11,326 bases of DNA from Bacteroidales bacterium. Its GTDB lineage: Bacteria; Bacteroidota; Bacteroidia; Bacteroidales; UBA10428. Numbering within the stretch: the first letter of the stretch is position 1; each line of letters starts with the position of its first letter. The position numbers and the translations under genes were made by a program. The notes below the pieces were generated by a model, which did not search any database, was not told the origin of the DNA, and saw only the letters and a list, made by a program, of their open reading frames with translations. This document shows, one piece after another, positions 1 to 5,125 of the stretch. The stretch covers positions 1 to 11,326 of the forward strand of contig JAFGOZ010000533.1 in NCBI GenBank assembly GCA_016926235.1, in the 5' to 3' direction.

Positions 1-11
1 TGCTTTCTCAT
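1..11 (-). CDS. Transposase OrfA, first codons only (left IS copy)
   Basis: ATG at 9-11 is preceded by AAAGGAG (18-24 on the minus strand) at a 6-base spacing. The readable codons give M-R-K, a common beginning of IS3-family OrfA proteins. The gene runs off the left edge, so the assignment rests on the ribosome-binding site and the IS context. An in-frame alternative ATG at 31-33 is in another frame, lacks a comparable ribosome-binding site and lies upstream of the predicted transcript start. Confidence 0.35.
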
Positions 12-86
12 CGGACACTCCTTTCTTCTTCATTGTATACCCATCTGTATACTTTTTGAAGTGTCCGTTAAACTGGGGTAGGTTCA
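1..86 (-). mobile_element. IS3-family-like insertion sequence, transposase-proximal end (left copy, partial)
   Basis: Bases 4-86 are the exact reverse complement of 11244-11326, and the two copies diverge immediately outside position 86. This fixes the element tip as TGAACCTACCCC, read on the minus strand. A TGAACC tip followed by a C-rich stretch resembles the ends of IS3-family elements, from memory of the IS407-type group. Within 86 bases of the tip there is a promoter-like pair, a strong ribosome-binding site and an ATG reading out of the window, as at the left end of an IS carrying orfA. The rest of the element lies outside, so the family call is provisional. It abuts a repeat-filled intergenic stretch and no gene is visibly broken here. 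Confidence 0.75.
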
Positions 87-89
87 TTC

Positions 90-119
90 TGTCCCCCTCT
101 GCAGGGGGCGTAGGGGGAG
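90..119. repeat. Dispersed C-rich/G-rich 30-bp hairpin repeat, copy 1
   Basis: This element begins TGTCCCCCTCTG and ends AGGGGGAG. It shares its layout with 1862-1891 (CCCCCTCTG, a short GGGG block, then AGGGGG). The CCCCCT and AGGGGG arms can pair. Both copies lie between genes. It starts four bases inside the IS boundary. Confidence 0.6.
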
Positions 120-130
120 GAATAAATGTC

Positions 131-162
131 ATTGCGAGACGGTTCTCAGCCGTCGTGGCAAT
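131..162. repeat. REP-like palindrome (ATTGCGAGACGG type)
   Basis: Imperfect palindrome: ATTGC and GACGG pair with CCGTC and GCAAT around a 7-base loop. A T-run follows at 164-169 on the plus strand. It lies 9 bases from the next palindrome at 171-202. Elements with this ATTGCGAG...GGCAATC layout are widespread dispersed intergenic repeats in bacteria (general knowledge). Confidence 0.6.
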
Positions 163-170
163 CTTTTTTC

Positions 171-202
171 CTGGATTCCCCGGTCAAGCCAGGGAATGAC
201 AG
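171..202. repeat. REP-like palindrome (CTGGATTCCCC...GGGAATGACAG type)
   Basis: ATTCCC and GGGAAT form the outer arms, with GG/CC inside and a short loop. The outer sequence CTGGATTCC...GGGAATGAC is shared with the intragenic palindrome at 3526-3552 (reverse complement), so both belong to one family with different inner arms. It lies downstream of the vanZ-like gene, at the 3' end of the cluster. Confidence 0.65.
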
Positions 203-214
203 TGGAGGTATTTT

Positions 215-369
215 TACTTAATACTTAAATCTTAATGCTTAAAACTGTTTTTTCTCTCTAATCTTCTAACCTTCTAATCTTCTAATCCCCTTCACTCTTC
301 ACAGTTCTCAAATGTACTTACTTAAATCTTAATACTTAACTACTTAAAACTATTTCTTATTCACTTAAA
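215..369. repeat. Degenerate short-unit repeat A (TTAAGATTTAAGTATTAAG, read on minus strand)
   Basis: Two blocks, 215-246 and 315-351, share the order ACTTAAATCTTAAT(G/A)CTTAA then AAAACT. A further ACTTAAATCTTCT follows at 363-375. The third block overlaps the vanZ stop codon and its last few codons. Units are not exact and no conserved spacer exists, so this is a decayed short repeat rather than a CRISPR. Confidence 0.55.
254..293. repeat. Degenerate short-unit repeat B (TTCTAAYC), copy 1
   Basis: Successive units CTAATCTT, CTAACCTT, CTAATCTT, CTAATCCCCTT with an 8-9 base period. A second block of the same type lies at 715-755 between vanZ and wecB. Confidence 0.55.
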
Positions 370-704
370 TCTTCTCTTCTAGCAAGAAATGCAAACCCCA
401 ACGCTACGCCAATAACATTTGCTATAATATCGCTGATATTAAATGATCGATAAGGCATAAAATACTGCAAACACTCTGTTCCAGCGGCAAAAAGAATTCC
501 CCATAAAAACCACAGAGGTAAATTCTTATTCATTTTAATGCCGAAAAACATCCAGGGGATAAACACGAACACGTGTATGATATGATCAGCTCGGAAATTG
601 AAAATAAATATTTCATCCAGTCTCACCGATTTGCCAAAAGGCGCTATTGCCTGAATAATTATTAGAAATAAATATATCGAAAATATTATCTTCAACTTGC
701 TCAT
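357..704 (-). CDS. VanZ-like family small membrane protein
   Basis: Predicted 115-residue integral membrane protein. It has the VanZ-like pattern: R38-A-D40-H41 with H44 before the second hydrophobic stretch, then E77-C-L-Q80, P84-x-R86 and D92-x-x-x-N96-x-x-G99 in the C-terminal half. Hydrophobic segments lie at about residues 6-22, 43-56, 64-79 and 93-107, giving roughly four membrane passes. The family is named after a teicoplanin-resistance accessory protein of unknown mechanism. Stand-alone VanZ-like proteins are common at the ends of polysaccharide loci, where their role is also unknown; resistance should not be inferred. It is the last gene of the row, 25 bases after wecB. No strong ribosome-binding site precedes the ATG, so coupling to wecB is likely. 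The stop codon and final residues fall inside short repeat A, suggesting an eroded C-terminus. Confidence 0.85.
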   Translation of the reverse strand: MSKLKIIFSIYLFLIIIQAIAPFGKSVRLDEIFIFNFRADHIIHVFVFIPWMFFGIKMNKNLPLWFLWGILFAAGTECLQYFMPYRSFNISDIIANVIGVALGFAFLARREDLSE

Positions 705-714
705 TTAAATGCCA

Positions 715-755
715 AATCTTCTAACCCTTCTAACCCCTTCCCCCTTCTCTTTCTA
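715..755. repeat. Degenerate short-unit repeat B, copy 2 (wecB-vanZ junction)
   Basis: Units AATCTTCT, AACCCTTCT, AACCCCTTC match block 254-293. The repeat fills the short linker between the two genes, and one unit supplies the TAG stop codon of wecB. Confidence 0.55.
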
Positions 756-1833
756 CTAAAATGTCCCAAATCCTTTCCGCCGCTTTTCCATCCCATAATG
801 GAGGAGCTTTTGCGTTTTTAACTTTATTAAAAAATTTTTTATATGCTTTAAGTATCCCCTCTTTCGAAGTCCCAGCCAATATATTTGTACCTAATTTAAT
901 TGTTATCGGTCGTTCGGTATTTTTTCTTATTGTTACACATGGGATTTTTAAAGCTGTCGTTTCTTCCTGCAACCCGCCGCTGTCGGTCAGCACAACTTTT
1001 GCATCCTTCCAGAGAAAAAGTGATTCTTTAAATCCTAGCGGTGGCAAAAGCTTTATATTTTTTGATAGTTTGATTTTAAATTTCGCCATCATCTTTTTCG
1101 TTCGCGGATGCACAGGAAAAAGAATAATCATATCCTTTGCAATTTCGTTCAAAGCTTCGGCTATTCCGGCAAAGGTCTTTTTATCATCAACATTTGAAGG
1201 CCGATGCAACGTCATAAACGCGTAAGTACCTTTTGCCGGCTTTAAATCGCGTGCCATTTTGAAGCAACTAGCAGGAGTTTTAGCAATCTTATTTTTCTGA
1301 TAAATCAGATTGTCAATCATTACATGGCCTACAAAATGAATTATTTTCTTTGATTTTCCTTCACGCATCAAATTAATTTTGCCGCTTTCTTCCGTTACAA
1401 ATAAATAGTCTGAAATCGAATCTGTCACCATGCGATTTATTTCTTCGGGCATAGTCAGATCAAAACTGCGCAAACCTGCTTCAACATGCGCAACTTTAAT
1501 CAATAGTTTTTTGGCGACAATACTGCATGCAAGCGTGGAATTAACATCGCCCACTACTATAACCAGATCCGGTCTTTCTTTTTCACAAATTTTCTCGAAG
1601 GCCACCATGATCTTTGCTGTCTGCACAGCGTGTGTTCCGGAGCCGGCTTTCAAATAATATTTGGGTTTAGGAATTTCCAGATCATCAAAGAAAGCTTGAG
1701 ACATTTCATGATCGTAATGCTGACCGGTATGCACAACCCGGCAATCCACACCAGATACTTTCTTTGACGCCCTATAAATCGGCGCAATCTTCATAAAATT
1801 TGGGCGTGCACCTGCAACTAAAAATACCTTCAT
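730..1833 (-). CDS. wecB: UDP-N-acetylglucosamine 2-epimerase (non-hydrolysing), WecB
   Basis: Cytosolic enzyme interconverting UDP-GlcNAc and UDP-ManNAc, the donor for ManNAc-type sugars in surface polysaccharides. Its 367 residues match the usual family length. Residues matching the E. coli WecB active site are visible: K15 in GARPNFMK, D96 in VVGDVNST, E118 in HVEAGLRS, E131 in MPEEINRMV and H210 in TLHRPSN. The C-terminal Rossmann half has FPVHPRT (239-245) and the nucleotide-binding SGGLQEE (285-291). The ATG is preceded by GGTGA, itself part of short repeat C. The C-terminus ends in a Gly/Arg/Glu-rich tail encoded by short repeat B and probably not ancestral. It follows the GT26 gene by 71 bases holding a hairpin repeat. 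Pairing with a WecG/TagA enzyme suggests ManNAc is made for that enzyme; no ManNAc dehydrogenase (WecC) is in the window. Confidence 0.96.
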   Translation of the reverse strand: MKVFLVAGARPNFMKIAPIYRASKKVSGVDCRVVHTGQHYDHEMSQAFFDDLEIPKPKYYLKAGSGTHAVQTAKIMVAFEKICEKERPDLVIVVGDVNSTLACSIVAKKLLIKVAHVEAGLRSFDLTMPEEINRMVTDSISDYLFVTEESGKINLMREGKSKKIIHFVGHVMIDNLIYQKNKIAKTPASCFKMARDLKPAKGTYAFMTLHRPSNVDDKKTFAGIAEALNEIAKDMIILFPVHPRTKKMMAKFKIKLSKNIKLLPPLGFKESLFLWKDAKVVLTDSGGLQEETTALKIPCVTIRKNTERPITIKLGTNILAGTSKEGILKAYKKFFNKVKNAKAPPLWDGKAAERIWDILVEREGGRG

Positions 1834-1836
1834 TAT

Positions 1837-1945
1837 TTCACCATTAGCTTTAAATTTTCACTATCCCCCTCTGGATGGGGTGCAGGGGGTAGAAAATTCA
1901 CCATTCACTCTTTACGTGAGTTAAACTTTTCACCATTCACTTTTT
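1837..1945. repeat. Degenerate short-unit repeat C (TTCACCATTCAC)
   Basis: TTCACCATTCAC occurs exactly at 1897-1908 and 1929-1940, with a shorter TTCACCATT at 1837-1845. The 1929 copy lies inside the 3' end of the GT26 gene and encodes part of its tail (VNGEKF). The 1897 copy overlaps its stop region, and the 1837 copy provides the GGTGA before the wecB start. Confidence 0.6.
1862..1891. repeat. Dispersed C-rich/G-rich 30-bp hairpin repeat, copy 2
   Basis: TATCCCCCTCTGG followed by a GGGG block and GCAGGGGGTA, the same layout as 90-119. The outer arms TACCCCCT/ATCCCCCT can fold back on the G-rich side. It lies in the 71-base linker between the GT26 gene and wecB. It lacks a following T-run on the minus strand, so it is not a clear terminator. 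Confidence 0.6.
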
Positions 1946-2675
1946 CTTTTATCACTTTCCACGCAAACACAGGCAATGCTTTCTGCCTATATAGACGTTT
2001 TGGATTAGTAATTAAGCGATAGAACCATTCCAGACCAAATCTGCAAAAAATTGCCGGAGCACGTTTAACTGTACCTACAATCGTATCAAGCGTGCCTCCA
2101 ATACCTTGTATAATATTTACATTCAGTTTGTCGGCCCACTTTTGAATCCACTGCTCCTGTTTAGGGCTTCCTAAAGCAACAAAAAGAATATTTGCGGCGG
2201 AAGAATTAATTTGCTGAACAAGTTCCGACATATTTTCTTCTTTAAGATAACCATTCGCGCGTCCAACTATTTTCAGTCCCGGGTACATTTGACAGAGTTT
2301 TTCTGACGACGTTTGATTGACCTCTTCCTTTGCACCATAAAGAAATACACAGTACCCCTTTTCTGCAGCCATCTTACACAAATACGGCATTAATTCAGAA
2401 CCGGGTACACGTGCAGCATTCATTTTTTTTAACCAGCGCATAGCCAAGACAACACCAATGCCATCAGGAATTAAGAGAGATGCAGATTTAAATGTTTTTA
2501 GTAATGATTCATCTTTCTGAAGCAATATTACCTTTTCCGGATTGATTGCCAGAATGTAACAGCCCTTCTTTTTTTCTTCTATGAGACGTGTCGCATAATC
2601 AACAGCGCCATCCATCGTAACACAATCAACAGGAATACCGAGAACTTCAGTACGCAGAGGTTTATTTATCGTCAT
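1905..2675 (-). CDS. WecG/TagA/CpsF family glycosyltransferase (GT26)
   Basis: Membrane-associated GT26 enzyme expected to transfer ManNAc (TagA-like) or ManNAcA (WecG-like) from its UDP donor to undecaprenyl-linked GlcNAc. Family signatures in its 256 residues are: the N-terminal GIPVD (13-17), AINPEKV (43-49), the IPDG block with the likely catalytic Asp at D71, PGSEL (91-95), ALGSPKQE (167-174), GIGGTLD (191-197), and the C-terminal membrane-targeting region KRAP (204-207) with LEWFYRL (215-221) and NPKRL. Its ATG lies inside the last codons of the toroid gene (14-base overlap, frame shifted), and GGAG is 13 bases away, so translation is probably coupled. With WecB next door and no dehydrogenase visible, plain ManNAc is the more likely sugar, but this is inference. 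The last residues are encoded by short repeat C. Confidence 0.93.
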   Translation of the reverse strand: MTINKPLRTEVLGIPVDCVTMDGAVDYATRLIEEKKKGCYILAINPEKVILLQKDESLLKTFKSASLLIPDGIGVVLAMRWLKKMNAARVPGSELMPYLCKMAAEKGYCVFLYGAKEEVNQTSSEKLCQMYPGLKIVGRANGYLKEENMSELVQQINSSAANILFVALGSPKQEQWIQKWADKLNVNIIQGIGGTLDTIVGTVKRAPAIFCRFGLEWFYRLITNPKRLYRQKALPVFAWKVIKEKVNGEKFNSRKE

Positions 2676-3915
2676 AATGTAATAGATACTCCGTCAAAGC
2701 ATGAAACGCCCAAGCCTGACTCCAACGCATGTAAGGAATTTTGTTTGTGTAATACTTGTGTTTCTGAAAATAGAAAGCGCCGTTTGGCCCTTGCATATTT
2801 TTAATCATCCAGTCCAATATCTTTTTTGTCAGGACATCGTATTCTTTTCCCATACCTGAGAAGAAAACAATTGCTTGAGCCGGGCTGTGAATATCAATGG
2901 GATAAACGCGGTCATGATAATATTTCGGCGTACCGTCAGCCAGAAAGAAATTTTCCGCATAAAACCGTACCCCTTTATCAAACTGCGGCCTGTATTCTTT
3001 AGCAAAACCTAAATCAAGAAAATATCTGATGGCCTGAAGATTAAAACCCGTGTGGAAAGAATCAATCCAATTAGATGTGTCTTTTTCAGCGTAAAACCAC
3101 GAGCCATCATCGTGCTGATGCTTAATCGAATAGGCCAATGCAGTAAGTGCTGTATCTTTGTACTCTACTTTACCTGTTTCTTTGAACAATCTGATTAAAA
3201 GCGATGCGCCCAGCAGATTGGCATTGTGGACAAAATAATTATCAATCGGCGTATAGCTGAAACATAGAGTGCCTTTCTCTTCCAGCCTATGCAAACCTTG
3301 AAGGATAAAATCACCAATGGGCAATGCCATTGCCCGTGCCTTGGTCAATCCTGTAAAAGCGTATGTATCTAGCAGAGCATGCCCGATAAAAGAAGAATTA
3401 ACAATCGTGGGTGTGTATTTCGGAATAAAGAAAGCCCTGGACTGCCAATCAAAATTATACCCCCAACCATGTCCACCGCCACTTTCATTCTTGTCCCATT
3501 TTTTGTCATTCCCGCCCTTTTCTTTGTCATTCCCGCGAAGGCGGAAATCCAGTCCTCCTTTGTCATACCGGCGAAGGCCGGTATCCAAACGCACCTCTGT
3601 CTTACAACTATTAAGCAAATCTAAGAGCTTTTCTATTTGAGCTATATAGTTGGGATTCTTCTCGTGCTTGTACAATTTCGCATACCCCCAAAGAAAAAGC
3701 CCTAATCCTTTGGGATTGTGATCCTTCGGCACAAGTAAAAATGGCCGCAGATTGAAAGGCAAACGCTTCAATCCTTGAGTAAATGCGATGCGCAAATATT
3801 TATTCCCGAACGCAAGCCTTTTTAGAAGCGGGCTATTCAAGGCATCGTAAGGATCGTAGCCAGCAAATTGTTCTTTCCGGATGTAGTCTTTTAATTTCTT
3901 CAGATGATAAATCAT
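2662..3915 (-). CDS. Uncharacterised alpha/alpha-toroid protein, possibly polysaccharide-active
   Basis: A 417-residue soluble protein with no signal peptide, built of repeated helix pairs as in six-hairpin (alpha/alpha-toroid) enzymes and terpene-cyclase-like folds. Strongly patterned blocks rich in aromatic and acidic residues are HGWGYNFDWQSRAFF (149-163), VHNANLLGASLL (229-240), DDGSWFY (269-275) with WIDSFHTGFN (283-292), YPIDIHSPAQAI (338-349) and MRWSQAWAF (396-404). These look like an active-site lining. From memory, homologs occur in polysaccharide loci as hypothetical proteins, some with an unsupported aminolevulinate-dehydratase label. An epimerase, lyase or hydrolase role on the glycan is possible but unproven. 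Residues ~106-148 are a low-complexity G/K/D/R-rich insert encoded by palindromic repeats. It starts 3 bases after the upstream acetyltransferase stop and overlaps the GT26 gene by 14 bases. Confidence 0.8.
   Translation of the reverse strand: MIYHLKKLKDYIRKEQFAGYDPYDALNSPLLKRLAFGNKYLRIAFTQGLKRLPFNLRPFLLVPKDHNPKGLGLFLWGYAKLYKHEKNPNYIAQIEKLLDLLNSCKTEVRLDTGLRRYDKGGLDFRLRGNDKEKGGNDKKWDKNESGGGHGWGYNFDWQSRAFFIPKYTPTIVNSSFIGHALLDTYAFTGLTKARAMALPIGDFILQGLHRLEEKGTLCFSYTPIDNYFVHNANLLGASLLIRLFKETGKVEYKDTALTALAYSIKHQHDDGSWFYAEKDTSNWIDSFHTGFNLQAIRYFLDLGFAKEYRPQFDKGVRFYAENFFLADGTPKYYHDRVYPIDIHSPAQAIVFFSGMGKEYDVLTKKILDWMIKNMQGPNGAFYFQKHKYYTNKIPYMRWSQAWAFHALTEYLLHYDDK
3505..3588. repeat. Cluster of REP-like palindromes inside the toroid gene
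   Basis: The unit at 3562-3588 has a perfect 8-bp stem, ATACCGGC (3565-3572) with GCCGGTAT (3577-3584), around GAAG. The unit at 3526-3552, GTCATTCCCGCGAAGG..., is the same design with one stem mismatch. A truncated copy, GTCATTCCCGCC, lies at 3505-3516. Both full units have the GTCAT...ATCCA frame and GAAG loop and share outer sequence with 171-202. Read in the gene frame they give LDTGLRRYDK and LDFRLRGNDK without a stop. Confidence 0.85.
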
Positions 3916-3918
3916 ATA

Positions 3919-4347
3919 TTATTCTTTGATTTTACGAATTATACGTGCAGGCACGCCCGCGACAATTGTATTAGAGGGAACATCATGTATTACGACTGCA
4001 TTTGCGCCTATAACTGCATTATCGCCAATTCTTATCGGTCCTAAAATTCGTGCGCCCACACCTATATAGACATTATTTCCTATCTTTGGTACTCCTGAGT
4101 ATCCTGCTCGTCCACCAATCGTAGTATTCTGACCAATGACTACATTATTCCCAATCACAGCATGCCTATGGATAACAACACCAATTCCACCATAACCGCA
4201 GTATGAGTCCTTGCCAATTAAACAACTGGAGGGAATACGACTATTATATATTAAAAATATTAATGCTTCCAAAGCTAATGAAATAAAAACCATTTTATTT
4301 TGATAAAACCAATGTGCAACATAATATATTTTAACTGCGTTTGGCAT
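3919..4347 (-). CDS. Serine-acetyltransferase-like hexapeptide-repeat protein
   Basis: 142-residue left-handed beta-helix acetyltransferase of the short CysE-like type found in polysaccharide loci, where it probably acetylates a sugar using acetyl-CoA. A hydrophobic N-terminal helix (about 18-34) precedes hexapeptide turns: AVIGNNVVIGQNTTIGG (63-79), PKIGNNVYIGVGARILG (87-103), PIRIGDNAVIGANAVV (104-119), then the usual C-terminal VAGVPARII. I chose the ATG at 4345-4347 because GGAG lies 8 bases upstream. A GTG three codons earlier would sit directly on that ribosome-binding site. The histidines expected in CysE active sites (the H of the usual PHPxGIVI-type block and the H before PKI) are not seen: the sequence reads GYGGIGVVIH and SGVPKI. 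H60 and H62 remain. A 244-base upstream gap with a possible promoter separates it from the previous gene. Confidence 0.85.
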   Translation of the reverse strand: MPNAVKIYYVAHWFYQNKMVFISLALEALIFLIYNSRIPSSCLIGKDSYCGYGGIGVVIHRHAVIGNNVVIGQNTTIGGRAGYSGVPKIGNNVYIGVGARILGPIRIGDNAVIGANAVVIHDVPSNTIVAGVPARIIRKIKE

Positions 4348-4521
4348 GAAGAACACTCCTTTCTCGAGAAAATTTAATCACGGTGTCGCGTGTTATTATC
4401 TATTGTTTTAAGAAAGGCAGAAAATTGATATGTAAGTATTTAAATCCTTATGTAAATGAAAAAGAAAATATTTATTACTGAAAAACATGCAGCGAAGGTA
4501 CTGAACTTCTCAAATAATTGA

Positions 4522-4549
4522 ATCATATCGCATGGAGCAAAATTTGCAA
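4522..4549 (-). promoter_or_regulatory. Possible sigma70-type internal promoter
   Basis: On the minus strand, TTGCAA (4544-4549) and TATGAT (4522-4527) are separated by 16 bases, within the 244-base gap 4357-4600. It points toward the acetyltransferase, toroid, GT26, wecB and vanZ genes. The -35 matches 4 of 6 and the -10 matches 5 of 6 consensus bases. The rest of this gap holds no recognisable gene. Chance matches are common in AT-rich DNA. Confidence 0.3.
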
Positions 4550-4600
4550 AATTTTACAATGAAGTTTGTTATTCTTAAAAGATGGAATAACTAACTTTTT

Positions 4601-5017
4601 TTAATTTTTTTTGATTATTCTAGCAGGATTACCCATCGCAACAACATTTGGTGGAATATCATGAGTAACAATTGAACCAGCACCAATAATGCTGTTTTCA
4701 CCAATATTCACCTTTGGTAATATTATTGAATTAACACCAATAAAAGCATTATCATTTATAACTGTTTCACCCTCACTTTTTTCTCCTCGGTTTAATAAGC
4801 CCGCAGCGTGATCATGTGATAAAATAATACAGCCATATGTAATAGTACAATTATCACCAATTATTACTTTTCCGCGCCTTACGTCAATTTTAGCCCTGAA
4901 ACTTATCATCGTGTTTTTGCCAATTTTCACACCAGCAGCCCTTAAATATGAAATATGAAACGCTCTTAAAATATTACCAATGCAATGAATTGTTTTCCTT
5001 ATAATTCGTACTATCAT
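4601..5017 (-). CDS. Hexapeptide-repeat acyltransferase (WbbJ/maltose-acetyltransferase-like)
   Basis: 138-residue left-handed beta-helix protein likely to O-acetylate a sugar of the repeat unit with acetyl-CoA. Hexapeptide turns begin at GVKIGKNTMI (29-38) and VIIGDNCTITYGCII (51-65). The SHDH segment (67-70) carries the probable catalytic histidine. A loop (71-84) is followed by TVINDNAFIGVNSIIL (85-100), VNIGENSIIGAGSIV (103-117) and the family ending MGNPARII. I chose the ATG at 5015-5017, with GGAG 10 bases upstream. A TTG six codons earlier would extend the frame but has no ribosome-binding site. The N-terminus is a short basic, amphipathic stretch rather than a clear membrane segment. 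It stands alone, with 109 bases before it and 244 after it. The substrate cannot be read from the sequence. Confidence 0.87.
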   Translation of the reverse strand: MIVRIIRKTIHCIGNILRAFHISYLRAAGVKIGKNTMISFRAKIDVRRGKVIIGDNCTITYGCIILSHDHAAGLLNRGEKSEGETVINDNAFIGVNSIILPKVNIGENSIIGAGSIVTHDIPPNVVAMGNPARIIKKN

Positions 5018-5125
5018 TTTTAATATTCTCCACAAAAATTGATGAATGATACTGAATGATAAATTTATGACACTATATAATTTTTAATTTGCAATACGTA
5101 GCCCCTGTGATAAGAATAGTTACAA

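Noticed and set aside
131..169. Hairpin followed by six T on the plus strand, resembling an intrinsic terminator
   Set aside because: No plus-strand gene lies upstream. For the minus-strand operon the T-run is on the wrong side, and the hairpin belongs to a dispersed repeat family.
215..369. Possible CRISPR-like or tandem array
   Set aside because: Units are short and degenerate, with no constant repeat and no unique spacers of even length.
357..704. Glycopeptide resistance gene call from VanZ likeness
   Set aside because: VanZ-like proteins are widespread and mostly unrelated to resistance. No other van genes are present and the context is polysaccharide synthesis.
761..1657. Plus-strand open frames of 154 and 75 codons over the wecB region
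   Set aside because: They are antisense to wecB, which has all its catalytic motifs and normal length. The plus-strand products have no recognisable domain.
3317..3640. Open frames on both strands over the palindromic repeats in the toroid gene
   Set aside because: They come from the repeat sequence, which is open in several frames. The toroid frame continues coherently on both sides.
4408..4488. 26-codon minus-strand open frame in the 244-base gap before the serine-acetyltransferase-like gene
   Set aside because: It has no ribosome-binding site and no recognisable similarity. Frames of this length are expected by chance.
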